DNA of 64,000 nucleotides from Bin87 sp034420475 (GTDB lineage Bacteria; Chloroflexota; Dehalococcoidia; Lucifugimonadales; UBA3495): assembly GCA_034420475.1 (NCBI GenBank), contig DAOULH010000057.1, positions 62,001-126,000 of the forward strand, written 5' to 3'. A program made the position numbers and the translations under genes. The notes below the pieces were generated by a model. It did not search any database. It was not told where the DNA came from and saw only the letters and a program-made list of their open reading frames with translations. This document shows positions 45,094 through 54,091 of the stretch, piece after piece (the first letter of the stretch is position 1; every line of letters begins with the position of its first letter).

Positions 45094-46284
45094 ATGCAGT
45101 GGGCTTCTGCGCTATCCCAACAGAACAGCCTGCGCGCCGCCCTTTCCGAATGCGCGGCGTCCATCCGTGCGAGCATGGGCGATACGGCGCCAGACCTGGC
45201 AGTGGTCTTCGCGTCGTCGGAGTATTCCTCGGACTACGCCAACCTTCCCGAGCTGGTCGCCGAACTATTGGGGCACCAGGCGCTGGTGCTGGGTTGCTCC
45301 GGCGGCGGCATCATCGGCGGCGGCAGCGAGGTTGAGCAGGAACCCGCCGTGTCCGTGACCGCCGCCAGCCTGCCCGGGGTCAACATCCATCCCATCCGAC
45401 TGGAAAGCGACAACCTTCCCAGCCTGGACGCGGCGCCGGACGATTGGTACACCGCTCTGGGCGTGGACCCGGCGGACCAGCCGCAGTTCGTCCTGCTGGC
45501 CGATCCGATGTCGTTCCCGGCGCAGAACCTTCTGCTGGGACTGGACTACGCCTACCCCGCCGCCGCCAAGATTGGCGGGTTGGCCAGCGCGGCCCAGGGA
45601 GCGCGTCAAAACGGCCTGTTCCTGGGGCGCGATTACCACGACTCCGGCGCCGTCGGCGTGGCGCTGACGGGCAACATCGTCGTTGAAACCGTCGTCGCCC
45701 AGGGATGCCGGCCCATCGGGTCGCCGATGCACATCACCCGCAGCGACCGCAATTTCCTGGTGGAACTGGACGGGCAGCCGCCCTTGAACGTGCTCCGCAC
45801 CCTGTTCCAGGGGGCCGGCCAGCGCGACCGCGACCTGATGCAGCACTCCCTGTTCCTGGGCGTGGTCATGGATGCGCTCATCGACGAGCCCCAGCAGGGC
45901 GACTTCCTGATCCGCAACGTGATGGGAATGGACCAGCGCAGCGGCGTGCTGGCCATCGGCGAGATGCTGAAGGAAGGTCAGCTGGTGCAGTTCCACCTGC
46001 GGGACGCGGAAACCTCGGCGGACGACCTGTCGGCGGTGCTGGAACGCTACGCGGTGGACAACCGGGAGAACCCGGCTCACGGCGCGTTGCTGTTCTCGTG
46101 CCTGGGAAGGGGCAAGTACCTCTACGGCCGCTCGAACCACGACACCGAGGTGTTCCACGACAAGGTCGGGGCGGCGGTGCCGCTGGGCGGTTTCTTCTGC
46201 AACGGAGAAATCGGGCCGGTGAGCGGGACCACGTTCCTCCACGGCTACACCAGCAGCTTCGGCATTTTCCGCCCGCGCGCATAG
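45094..46284 (+). CDS. FIST-domain sensory protein
   Basis: 396 residues from ATG 45094 with GAGG upstream. FIST N domain: ALVLGCSGGGIIGGGSEVE near 67-85 and the strand DLAVVFASSEY. FIST C domain: PVGLGGFFCNGEIGP near 365 and LHGYTSSFGIF at the end. FIST domains bind small molecules, perhaps amino acids, as signalling inputs; this protein is a stand-alone sensor without an obvious output domain. Confidence 0.9.
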   Translation: MQWASALSQQNSLRAALSECAASIRASMGDTAPDLAVVFASSEYSSDYANLPELVAELLGHQALVLGCSGGGIIGGGSEVEQEPAVSVTAASLPGVNIHPIRLESDNLPSLDAAPDDWYTALGVDPADQPQFVLLADPMSFPAQNLLLGLDYAYPAAAKIGGLASAAQGARQNGLFLGRDYHDSGAVGVALTGNIVVETVVAQGCRPIGSPMHITRSDRNFLVELDGQPPLNVLRTLFQGAGQRDRDLMQHSLFLGVVMDALIDEPQQGDFLIRNVMGMDQRSGVLAIGEMLKEGQLVQFHLRDAETSADDLSAVLERYAVDNRENPAHGALLFSCLGRGKYLYGRSNHDTEVFHDKVGAAVPLGGFFCNGEIGPVSGTTFLHGYTSSFGIFRPRA

Positions 46285-46298
46285 GGAAACTGTCCGGC

Positions 46299-46427
46299 TC
46301 ATCTTCGGTACGCGTCGCTCCGATGCTCCACCCGGAGCGCGGTGATGCAGCGGTTGGCGCGGTCGATTTCATAGGCGGCGCGGTAGTCGGCCATCGTTTT
46401 CGGCGTGGGCGTGGGTTGCGCAGTCAT
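46299..46427 (-). pseudogene. Truncated RelE/ParE-like toxin fragment
   Basis: 42 residues. DYRAAYEIDRANRCITALRV, followed by EHRSDAYRR, matches the C-terminal half of RelE-type toxins. The N-terminal half is replaced by unrelated sequence, and no antitoxin is next to it. A decayed remnant. Confidence 0.55.
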
Positions 46428-46470
46428 CGCTATTCCCCCGGCGGCGTTGTGATGGAGTTACCATCCTGGT

Positions 46471-46594
46471 CTTGCCGCCGCGCTGCGCTGGCAATGACGG
46501 GTCTTCCGTTGCCCCGACGAGCTTGCCGCGTTGCGCTGGCAATGACGGGTCTTCCATTGCCCTGACGAGCTTGCCGCGCTGCGCTCGCAATGAC
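46471..46594. repeat. Tandem array of repeat half-units (copy J)
   Basis: About 2.5 units of roughly 53 bp. Each has CTTGCCG...GCGCTGGCAATGACGG and a GCCC(C/T)GACGAG tail. It is derived from the right arm of the MITE. The last unit has CGCTCGCAATGACGG. Confidence 0.65.
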
Positions 46595-46624
46595 GGGTCC
46601 GGCGAAACTGGGTACGCGCGAGGA

Positions 46625-46948
46625 TTAGAACAGGGAGCGCACTGCGGCCAGGATTTCCGCCAGCTTGGCGTCGGTGAGGCGGCCGACGGTATTGCCGAAT
46701 CTATTTTCGGAAAAGGTAGCCAGACGGTCCGGACGGACCTTGCTACCCGGGCGCAATCTGCCAGACGTTAGATCGGTAGCGCTGATTGGAATCGCCCTGC
46801 GGTACGGTATCGGGCTCGTTGTTACCGGACAAACTATCCAGTCCGCATATCTTCCATCGCCCACGTCCGCCAGCAAGACCGTCGGGCGGTCTTTCGCATC
46901 TTCGCTGTCGGCGTACGGAAAGGGCAAAATGACGATATCACCAACCAT
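46625..46948 (-). CDS. PemK/MazF-like toxin
   Basis: 107 residues from ATG 46948. MazF-type start MVGDIVILPFPYADSEDAKDRPTVLL, then IPISATDLTSGRLRPGSKVRPDRLATF. It begins 2 bp after the ISP methyltransferase stop, so the two are co-translated. No antitoxin gene is seen; the methyltransferase neighbour may take that place, or the antitoxin is lost. Confidence 0.82.
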   Translation of the reverse strand: MVGDIVILPFPYADSEDAKDRPTVLLADVGDGRYADWIVCPVTTSPIPYRRAIPISATDLTSGRLRPGSKVRPDRLATFSENRFGNTVGRLTDAKLAEILAAVRSLF

Positions 46949-46950
46949 GG

Positions 46951-49900
46951 CTAATCTCTCTGCTCCCGAATGTCGGGCAGCGAGGCCAGCCATGCCTGGT
47001 ATTCAGGATCATCATCCGCTTCGTCATAGTAGGAGTTAAAGGCTTCCAGCGCCATGGTCTCCCACTCGTGCTTATCCCGGTCGTCGAACACGATCAGTTG
47101 GCCGTCTTGCCAGTAGGCCATGCTGTCCACCACGCGCATGGTTTTGATGCTGACGGTGCAGACGCGTTGCAGCAGGTCGATGACGCGCTCCTTGTGGTCG
47201 GCGAAGCGGTAGGTGTTGAAGCGTTCGCGGATGGTGGGGTCGCGGGGCTTGCGCTCCTTGTACTGGTCGAGGACCCATTCCAGGGCGGAGCGGCTGCCCA
47301 GTTGGTAGCGCCAGGCATCGGCGGGGACGCCGGTCAGAGTGGTCACGGTGGTTCCGTCGTCCAGGGTGATGACGCCGGCCGGTTTGTTGGCGAGCAGGCG
47401 GGTTTTGTACGGTTTGGGACTGGACCGGTCGCGTCTTGCCAACTGGTACGGTTCGGTGGATTCAAAGCCGAGGTGCAATTCCAGCAGTTCCCGCCCCATT
47501 TTGGCCCAGGTATCAAAGTCGTGGTAGAAGGGCAGGCGGGGGAACTCCCGCAGCAGGTCAACGCGGTAGTCGTGGCGGTACACCGGGTCGTGGAGGACGG
47601 CGTAGGTGTAGGCGAAGATGTCCTCGGCGGTGATGCCGTCGGGATACCGGTCGTCAAAATGGGCGCCCCACTCTTTGCGGTAGTGGTCGTTGATGTGGCG
47701 CAGGCCCCACTGGGTGATGTTGCTCACCCGCTCACCATCGGGGGTGTAGCGGTAGAGGGGGAGGCATTGGGTGCCGTCGAAAAATAGGTGAAGGTCAGTT
47801 ACATTGTTGGTAGCCAATGCCGAGAAAGACCGTCGTGCACTAGTGCTCTGGAAGCAAATGACACGATTATCCAGCAAGCCATGTTGGGGGAACAACTGAG
47901 GCATCTGATACTGCATTTCGTTCAGGCTCTGGTTGTAGTACAGGTATTTTTTGGTAAACGGACGGTATAGCGTGGAACGAATACTTGACCGTTCAAAAAC
48001 ATTGGGCATATCGGCGCGCAGTTGACGCTTAAGGTCACGGGTCCATTTAATACTCGTACCTAATGCTGCGTCGTCGAATGCTTTACCCCCGTAACGAGCC
48101 CGCTTGTCTTCGTATTCATTGATGAACGCTCGAACCTTCACGCCCAGATGATCGGCGTCAAGGTCATACACCCATTCGTCTCGGTTTGTTACAACCCCCA
48201 TAGAATACAGGCGAAATACCGCCCGTTCATCGGCAACGGATTTAGCCAGCTTGGTCTGCCGATCAGCAAGAGGAACTAGTTCCTCAAACCCGCTGTTGGA
48301 CTGATTAAGCCAGTTGTTCTTATGGTCAGGCACGATTTCGACGAAATCGACCGTACCGATATCCGCATTCTGTAGCTCATACAGTTTTGCTGGCCCCGTT
48401 TTTGCATCCTCAATGGCGAAGTAATGAATTCCGCACATTCCTCCAGTTATTTTCTGGCGTACAAAAAAGCCTATGGCCACCCCTGTCCGTATATTGAAAA
48501 CGTTCCCCACGCCTTTGTGCTCTCTTAAGTCGCCGCCCAAGTCAAGGATGTAAATGTCACTGAACTCATTGCCTACTACCTCGCGGAATCCATCATCCTG
48601 CATCTTATCAAGGTAGGCCCGGTTAGTGATGAACGCGATTACGCCGTCGTCGGCCAGGCGGTCGGAGGCCCAGCGGATGAACCGCTTGTACATGTCGTAC
48701 TGCTTGGTCTTCTGGGCGGTGCTGGCGGCGATGTAGGTCTCGCTGATGCGGCGGTCGATGGCGGGGTATTCGCGGTTCTTGTTGTTGTCGTTCTCGTTCT
48801 GCTGGTTTGCGTTGTAGGGCGGGTTGCCGATGATGACGGAGATGCTCTTTTCGTTCTGCTCCTGGACGCGGATCCAGTTTTCCTCGGAGACGCCGCCGAG
48901 GTTGAAGGCGCCCTGGCGGGTGACGGCGCCGCCGCTGGCGCCCTGCCAGTCCATGTTGTCCAGGGTGTCCACGAAGCAGAGGTTGGGGAACTCCAGGTAG
49001 CGGCCGGTGCGCTCCTTGTAGGTGTACTCGATGTTGAGGTTGGCGATGTAGTAGGGGAGGATGGCGACCTCGTTGGCGTGGATTTCGTGGCGGTACTTGT
49101 ACTCCAGGCGGTCCGGGGGCAGGTGGTTGATGAGGCCGGTGATGAAGGTGCCGGTGCCGGTGGCCGGGTCGAGGATCTGGACGTTGTCATCGGCCAGGGT
49201 GCGGCCGAAGTGCTTCTGGAGCAGGTGGTCGGTGCCGCGGATTATGAAGTCGACGACCTCGTTGGGGGTGTAAACGACGCCGAGGCGGTCGGCAGCGGCG
49301 GGGTTATAGGCCTGGTAGAAGTCCTCGTAGATGGCCTTGAGGAACTGCTGCTTTTCGGCGTAGTCGGCGATTTCGTCGGCGGCGCGGCCGATGGCGCCGT
49401 AGTAGGTGGTGAGGCGGTCCCGAGCTTGATGGCGCACTGAGCCGGTGAAGAAGGTCTGCTCCAAGGCGTCCAGTTGGCGGGCGACGTTGTTCTCGCGGTG
49501 GAACTGATCGTCGGCGAAGACGCGCAGGAAGATGTCCCGGGTGAGGATGTGCTGCAGCAGCATCTCGCGGACGTCGGCGTCGGAGACGTCGGGGCTGATG
49601 GTCTGGCGGCAGAGGGCGAGGAAGAGGGCGGCGGCGTCCTGGTAGTCGGGGTTGTGGGCCTCGGCGTCGGCCACGGCCTCGCGGAGGCTTTCGAGGACGG
49701 CGGGGAGGTCGGCCTTGAACTGCTGGCGGGCCTGGCGGAACTCTTCGATCTCGGGCAGTTCGTAGTCCAGGAAGCGGCGGATCAAGCGGTGGAGATCGCC
49801 GGGGCGGGCCATGTCGGCGCGCATGGCCTCGGCGCCGTTCTGGAAGAGGACGGCGGTCTGGGAGTCCTCGAAGAGGATGTTGTCGCGGGGGTAGCCGCGG

Positions 49901-50205
49901 TTGAACTTGGCCTGGATTTCGGCGTCCAGGTCGTCGTGGGAGTCCTTGGCCTCCCAGTAGCCCCGGGCCATGCGGAGGGAGTCCTTGACGGTGCCGTCGG
50001 GCCGGTTCCTCGATCCGGTGGCGCGGGAGCCGGATCTGGCGTCCAGTTCGTCCACCAGGGCGAGTTTCTCGCGGTGGTCGCGGCAGTAGGAGTCGAGGCA
50101 GACGGCAAAGGCGCGGCGGATGCTCTGCTCGTTGTCGGAGCCGCCGAAGTCGATGAGGCGCTGGAGGTCGGCGCGGTAGGTTTCGATGTGGGGGTAGGAG
50201 GGCAT
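46951..50205 (-). CDS. ISP-like restriction/methyltransferase, no helicase domain
   Basis: 1084 residues. An ExK nuclease-like motif YWEAKDSHDDL is near residue 83, SAM motif I DPATGTGTFITGL near 345, and catalytic NPPYNAN near 458. The C-terminal 500 residues would hold target recognition, with DKMQDDGFREVVGNEF and other blocks of type ISP enzymes. The helicase domain present in type ISP enzymes such as LlaBIII is not recognisable. It is probably leaderless: TATAAT lies five bases from the ATG. Confidence 0.88.
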   Translation of the reverse strand: MPSYPHIETYRADLQRLIDFGGSDNEQSIRRAFAVCLDSYCRDHREKLALVDELDARSGSRATGSRNRPDGTVKDSLRMARGYWEAKDSHDDLDAEIQAKFNRGYPRDNILFEDSQTAVLFQNGAEAMRADMARPGDLHRLIRRFLDYELPEIEEFRQARQQFKADLPAVLESLREAVADAEAHNPDYQDAAALFLALCRQTISPDVSDADVREMLLQHILTRDIFLRVFADDQFHRENNVARQLDALEQTFFTGSVRHQARDRLTTYYGAIGRAADEIADYAEKQQFLKAIYEDFYQAYNPAAADRLGVVYTPNEVVDFIIRGTDHLLQKHFGRTLADDNVQILDPATGTGTFITGLINHLPPDRLEYKYRHEIHANEVAILPYYIANLNIEYTYKERTGRYLEFPNLCFVDTLDNMDWQGASGGAVTRQGAFNLGGVSEENWIRVQEQNEKSISVIIGNPPYNANQQNENDNNKNREYPAIDRRISETYIAASTAQKTKQYDMYKRFIRWASDRLADDGVIAFITNRAYLDKMQDDGFREVVGNEFSDIYILDLGGDLREHKGVGNVFNIRTGVAIGFFVRQKITGGMCGIHYFAIEDAKTGPAKLYELQNADIGTVDFVEIVPDHKNNWLNQSNSGFEELVPLADRQTKLAKSVADERAVFRLYSMGVVTNRDEWVYDLDADHLGVKVRAFINEYEDKRARYGGKAFDDAALGTSIKWTRDLKRQLRADMPNVFERSSIRSTLYRPFTKKYLYYNQSLNEMQYQMPQLFPQHGLLDNRVICFQSTSARRSFSALATNNVTDLHLFFDGTQCLPLYRYTPDGERVSNITQWGLRHINDHYRKEWGAHFDDRYPDGITAEDIFAYTYAVLHDPVYRHDYRVDLLREFPRLPFYHDFDTWAKMGRELLELHLGFESTEPYQLARRDRSSPKPYKTRLLANKPAGVITLDDGTTVTTLTGVPADAWRYQLGSRSALEWVLDQYKERKPRDPTIRERFNTYRFADHKERVIDLLQRVCTVSIKTMRVVDSMAYWQDGQLIVFDDRDKHEWETMALEAFNSYYDEADDDPEYQAWLASLPDIREQRD

Positions 50206-50210
50206 AGGAT

Positions 50211-50238
50211 ATTATAGTCGCAAATTTGCGGCCACCAA
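50211..50238 (-). promoter_or_regulatory. Promoter of the ISP-like gene, leaderless
   Basis: -35 TTGGTG (50233-50238), 16-bp spacer, -10 TATAAT (50211-50216). Transcription should start about at the ATG, leaving no 5' leader. Confidence 0.65.
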
Positions 50239-50289
50239 CGACGGGGTGCTACCCTGCTATTTGAACACGTCAGGCCATGTTGATGTTTG

Positions 50290-50396
50290 CCCGTCATTCC
50301 CGCGAAAGCGGGAATCCAGTGGTCGAAATTGTAAGCAACCCTTCCCGTTGCTTCATATCACAACCTATGGATTCCGGCTTTCGCCGGAATGACGGG
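50290..50396. repeat. Second palindromic repeat element
   Basis: Starts CCCGTCATTCCCGCGAAAGC and ends GGCTTTCGCCGGAATGACGGG in inverted order. It is 107 bp. Such elements are common in bacterial genomes and differ from the MITE family above. Confidence 0.7.
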
Positions 50397-50437
50397 AGGG
50401 GTTCAAAATGTCAGCATTGCCTAATCGGGAGGGCATT

Positions 50438-50914
50438 ATGAAACACGATGCCAGGGCCGTGGCTAATCGCCTGCTGGATTTAGCCGAGGAGGACGGCAAT
50501 CGCCTCACCCCAATGCAGGTGCTCAAGCTGGTCTATTTCTGCCATGCCTGGATGCTGGCGATACGAGAACGGCCATTGATCGAGCAGCCCGTCGAGGCTT
50601 GGCAGTACGGGCCGGTTGTACGCGACGTGTACCAGAGCTTCAAGAAGCACCGCCACGACTACATCACGTCCAAAGCCCGCGTGCCCAACGCCACGTTCGA
50701 CGCCGACGAAGACGACATCATCAAGCAAGTCTATCGGAAGTACGGTTATCTTTCCGGTATTCGCTTGTCCCAGCTCGCCCATGCGCCGGGGTCGCCTTGG
50801 GAACAAGTCTGGGAAATGAACCGACAGAATAGCATCATCCCGGTGGGGATGATAAAAGATTACTACTCCCAAAAGATAGACAAGGCGGACAATGGTTCAA
50901 ATACCTCAACATGA
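50438..50914 (+). CDS. Panacea/SocA (DUF4065)-domain antitoxin-like protein
   Basis: 158 residues from ATG 50438, with GGGAGGG. The DUF4065 core reads TPMQVLKLVYFCHAWML, EAWQYGPVVRDVYQSFKK and the C-terminal LSQLAHAPGSPWEQVW. In known PanAT modules this domain neutralises varied toxins. It overlaps the next gene by 23 bp. Confidence 0.88.
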   Translation: MKHDARAVANRLLDLAEEDGNRLTPMQVLKLVYFCHAWMLAIRERPLIEQPVEAWQYGPVVRDVYQSFKKHRHDYITSKARVPNATFDADEDDIIKQVYRKYGYLSGIRLSQLAHAPGSPWEQVWEMNRQNSIIPVGMIKDYYSQKIDKADNGSNTST

Positions 50915-51233
50915 ATGGGAGTACGTACCCGAACCGGAAACGCTGGAAATTTCGGAATCCCAGACCCGAGCCGCATCGGAGGATATTTCGCTTTTCCGTG
51001 AATCAGGCCGCACCGGACTGTTGCGAGTCATCACGTTCCTCTGCGTGTGCGTGCTTTTGGTGTTAATCGCGCTGATTGCCGGCGCTGCAATCATCGCGCT
51101 GGCATTCCATTACCTCTCGCCCTGGGAATGGCTGAGTCCGGACCAGTTGACCGCTATACGCACGTTTCTGTTCAGCGGGGCCGTCACCGGCGCCGTGGGC
51201 TGGATGGGCAATTACGTCCGCAGCCGCCTCTGA
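50892..51233 (+). CDS. Small membrane protein, candidate toxin partner of Panacea
   Basis: 113 residues. After a polar 45-residue N-terminus there are two hydrophobic segments near 46-72 and 90-110. It has the end SPDQLTAIRTFLFSGAVTGA. It overlaps the DUF4065 gene, and the pattern recalls membrane proteins found next to Panacea antitoxins. Its toxic action, if any, would be on the membrane. Confidence 0.65.
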   Translation: MVQIPQHEWEYVPEPETLEISESQTRAASEDISLFRESGRTGLLRVITFLCVCVLLVLIALIAGAAIIALAFHYLSPWEWLSPDQLTAIRTFLFSGAVTGAVGWMGNYVRSRL

Positions 51234-51259
51234 CCTTGCCTGCCGTCAGCGCCTGGCAG

Positions 51260-51508
51260 CCTTTTCATCGTCGAGGAAGCGCCGGGTCGATGAGCGCCGA
51301 AGGTCGGCGCGACAGCGTTCGATGTAAGTGTTCAGAATCCAGGAGGTTGTCATTGCGAGGCGCTGGCGCCGTGGCAATCTCGACGCCGTAGCGGCAACGA
51401 CTGTCCCAAGGTCTCTCCTGCGCCAACGAGATTGCCGCGCTGCGCTCGCAATGACACTTTCCCTGCAAGTCTGAACGGTTACCGTTCGATGTGGGGGTAG
51501 GAGGGCAT
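51260..51508 (-). pseudogene. Remnant of the 5' end of a second ISP-like methyltransferase gene, split by a MITE
   Basis: The first codons (51483-51508) read MPSYPHIE and match the start of the intact enzyme at 50205. The reading resumes after the element at 51323 downward with homologues of CRADLRR against YRADLQR, then loses frame by small deletions, and homology fades near 51260. The two parts are joined by one copy of ATCGAACG. This is a decayed partial duplicate. Confidence 0.75.
51324..51482. mobile_element. MITE-like element, copy K, inserted in a methyltransferase remnant
   Basis: 159 bp with ends GTAAGTGTTCAGAATCCAGG and GTCTGAACGGTTAC. Flanked by CGTTCGAT on both sides (51316-51323, 51483-51490), the duplicated target lying inside the remnant's coding sequence. 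Confidence 0.93.
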
Positions 51509-51572
51509 GGCGGCATCATAGTATCATCGGCTAAAATTCGCCTGCAATTTCACCGGGACGGGCAGCAACGCT

Positions 51573-52718
51573 ATGACCACCACAACACCCATCAAGGCCG
51601 GAATTTCAGCATCGCTGACCGGCCAGTTTGCAACGCAAGGCCAGCAGGCGTTGGCCGGCCTGTCCGCGTGGGTTGATTATGTCAACGAGCAGGGCGGCCT
51701 CACCGTGGGGAGCGAAAAACGTCCGGTTGCCCTGGTCAGCTACGACGACGGCAGCACGGCCGAGGCGACGCGCCGGGCCACGGAACAACTGATCACCGGC
51801 GACCGGGTTGACCTGCTGTTCGGGCCGTATTCCGCAGGTCTCACCACCGCGGCCGCAGAAGTCGCCGAGACCCACGGCAAGGTGGTGTGGAACCAGGGCG
51901 GCGCCGGCGACGCGCATTACGCCCGCGGGTTCCGCAAGGTGATCAGCGTGCTGACTCCGGCCGACCAGTACCTGGTCGGGGCGCCGGCATTGGTCCGCCA
52001 GGTGAACCCCGAGGCCAATCGGCTGGTGATACTGCGCATCGACACCGGCGCTTTCGCCAGGCTCGTGGCGCGGGGCGCGGAATCTGCGGCTCACGATCTG
52101 GGGTTCACCACGGTGCTGGACCTGCGCTACCGGCCGACGCAGGTCAATTTCACCGAGATCGCCCGCCACGTGGCCGAGCAGGAACCGGACCTCGTGGTAA
52201 CCGTGGGGCGCATCCGTCACGACATCGGCACCGCCCGGGCGCTGGCGAGGCTTCCCAACCGGAGCAACATCGGCTTGGCCGCAGTCATCGCGACTCCCAT
52301 CGCCGGGTTTGAAGAACTGCTGGGCGAAGCGGCTGACGGGTTCGTGGGCCCGAGCCAATGGGAACCGGCCTTCAGCATACCAACGCCTGACGTGGGGCCC
52401 GGCGCTGCCGAGGCGCTGCGGATGCTCAACGACCGGGCCGAGACTTCAAGCGTGCCTGTCGATTACCCGATGGCGCAAGCCCTGGCGGCCGGCCTGGTGG
52501 CCGAGCGTATCGTCGCCCTGGCGGGTGACCTGGACGATGACGCGGTACTGGACGCGGCGGTGAACGCGGACTTCACGACGTTCTACGGACGCTTCAAGAT
52601 TGACGAGTCGGGCCGCCAGATCGGCAGGTCGGTTGCGTTGATCCAGCGTCAGAACGGCCGCAAGGTGGTGGTATGGCCGCAGGAGTTGGCCGAAGGGGAA
52701 TTGCAGTACCCCTTCTGA
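51573..52718 (+). CDS. Periplasmic-binding-protein-like (Peripla_BP_6) protein without signal peptide
   Basis: 381 residues of the LivJ-type fold: ISASLTGQFATQGQQALAGL near 12, VDLLFGPYSAGLTTAAAEVAE near 79, and FVGPSQWEP near 262. No export signal precedes it, so it may be cytoplasmic or lack its leader. No ABC permease or ATPase adjoins it. Ligand probably an amino acid or amide. Confidence 0.85.
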   Translation: MTTTTPIKAGISASLTGQFATQGQQALAGLSAWVDYVNEQGGLTVGSEKRPVALVSYDDGSTAEATRRATEQLITGDRVDLLFGPYSAGLTTAAAEVAETHGKVVWNQGGAGDAHYARGFRKVISVLTPADQYLVGAPALVRQVNPEANRLVILRIDTGAFARLVARGAESAAHDLGFTTVLDLRYRPTQVNFTEIARHVAEQEPDLVVTVGRIRHDIGTARALARLPNRSNIGLAAVIATPIAGFEELLGEAADGFVGPSQWEPAFSIPTPDVGPGAAEALRMLNDRAETSSVPVDYPMAQALAAGLVAERIVALAGDLDDDAVLDAAVNADFTTFYGRFKIDESGRQIGRSVALIQRQNGRKVVVWPQELAEGELQYPF

Positions 52719-52724
52719 ATTGAA

Positions 52725-52758
52725 GAGGCCGCCGGGATTCGACGTTCCCGGCGGCCTC
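52725..52758. terminator. Hairpin between convergent genes
   Basis: GAGGCCGCCGGGA and TCCCGGCGGCCTC form a perfect 13-bp stem. No T-run on the plus strand. Confidence 0.65.
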
Positions 52759-52781
52759 TAGCATCAGGGGAGTCTGGCCGG

Positions 52782-53171
52782 TTAGTCGGGGCGCTGGATG
52801 ATCTCCAGGCTGACCTTGTCCGGCGCCTCCACGAACATCACCTGGGAGCCGGACGGCATGGTCCACGGCTCGCAGATAATGTTGGCCCCATTGGACTTGA
52901 ACCGCTCAAAGGCCTCCTGAATATTGTCGGTCTGGAAGCCGAAGTGGTCCAGGCCAAAGCGCGGGTGGGTAGAGCCGGGCACGGCGTTCTCGCCCTCGGC
53001 CTCGCCCGAAACGGTGAGCAGGGGCTGCCCGTTCAGCTCCAGGGTATGGGAGATCGTGTTGGACAGCGGCCGCGTGGAAACGATCTCCGCGCCGAAGTTG
53101 TCAACGTAGAACTTGGCGGCATTGTCCGGATCTTCGCTCCGCAGGTGCAGGTGGTTACAAACAAAAGCCAT
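52782..53171 (-). CDS. VOC-family glyoxalase-like protein
   Basis: 129 residues. FVCNHLHLRSEDPDNAAKFY, then HTLELNGQPLL, RFGLDHFGFQTDNI and a C-terminal QVMFVEAPDKVSLEII. H9 and H72 are possible metal ligands. AAGGAGG precedes the ATG. It is followed by the PEP mutase-like gene across a short gap on the same strand upstream. Confidence 0.87.
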   Translation of the reverse strand: MAFVCNHLHLRSEDPDNAAKFYVDNFGAEIVSTRPLSNTISHTLELNGQPLLTVSGEAEGENAVPGSTHPRFGLDHFGFQTDNIQEAFERFKSNGANIICEPWTMPSGSQVMFVEAPDKVSLEIIQRPD

Positions 53172-53236
53172 GATTGCTTTCCTCCTTGATTGGTGGTGCT
53201 TGATTGGTGGTGAATGGGAGATTCCCAGCCGACTGA

Positions 53237-54091
53237 TTACCTGAGGTAATCGGCAATTTGCTGGTCGTAATCATCCTTCCGCGTGACTTGGGCGATCAGT
53301 TCCGGCGAGGCGCACTGGTCGCGCAGGTCGCCCGGAGCCACGCCGTCGCGCAGCGCCTTCATGACATCGTACACGGCCTTGATGGACGCCTGGAACGACA
53401 GATGCCCTTGCAGCGCGACGCGCACGCCGTTCTGGCCCAACCACTCCTTGTCCGACAACTCGCCGCCGGCTCCGCCGAGGAGCAGCGGAATGTTCAGCTC
53501 GGCGTTGACGGCTTTGACCTGCGCCTTGGTGCTGGCGCCGGCCAGGAAGAGGGCATCGACGCCGGCGGCCTCGTAAGCCTTGACGCGGCGGATGCACTCG
53601 TCCAGCCCCTCGCTCAGGCTGCTGGTGCGCCCGGCGACCACGAGGTTCGGATCCGTTCGGCCGGAAAGCGCGGCCTTCATCTTGCCCACGCCTTCCTCCA
53701 GCGATATGTAGCGAGGGCCGTCGCCGAACTGCATGGGCAGCACGGTGTCCTCGATGGTCAGGGCTGCCACGCCGGAGGCTTCCAGTTCCTCTACGGTGCG
53801 CTTCACGCTGAGGGCGTTGCCGTAGCCGTGGTCGGCGTCGACCATCAGCGGCAGCGTGCCGGCGCGGCAGATGCGGTAGATCTGCTGGGCGAACTCGCTG
53901 AGGGTCAGCACAACGTAGTCGGGGGCTCCGAGCACCGTCCCGCTGGCGATGGAGCCGGCGAACATACCGACCTCGAAGCCCAGGTCCTCGGCGACACGGG
54001 CCGAAATCGGATCAAACACTGAGCCGGGATGCACGCAAACATCGCCGGCCAGAACGGCGCGATACCGCTCCCGTCGCTTGGTGTAGTCCAT
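53237..54091 (-). CDS. Isocitrate lyase/PEP mutase-family protein
   Basis: 284 residues from MDYTKRRERYRAVLAG. Family motifs: HPGSVFDPISARVAEDLGFE, ADHGYGNALSVKRTVEELEASGVAALTIED, and VAGRTSSLSEGLDEC. The lyase KKCGH motif is absent, so oxaloacetate decarboxylase- or PEP mutase-like activity is more plausible than isocitrate cleavage. AAGGAG precedes the ATG. Confidence 0.87.
   Translation of the reverse strand: MDYTKRRERYRAVLAGDVCVHPGSVFDPISARVAEDLGFEVGMFAGSIASGTVLGAPDYVVLTLSEFAQQIYRICRAGTLPLMVDADHGYGNALSVKRTVEELEASGVAALTIEDTVLPMQFGDGPRYISLEEGVGKMKAALSGRTDPNLVVAGRTSSLSEGLDECIRRVKAYEAAGVDALFLAGASTKAQVKAVNAELNIPLLLGGAGGELSDKEWLGQNGVRVALQGHLSFQASIKAVYDVMKALRDGVAPGDLRDQCASPELIAQVTRKDDYDQQIADYLR

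Noticed and set aside
46471..46594. CRISPR-like tandem repeats
   Set aside because: Only about 2.5 units, with no unique spacers; the units derive from the interspersed element.
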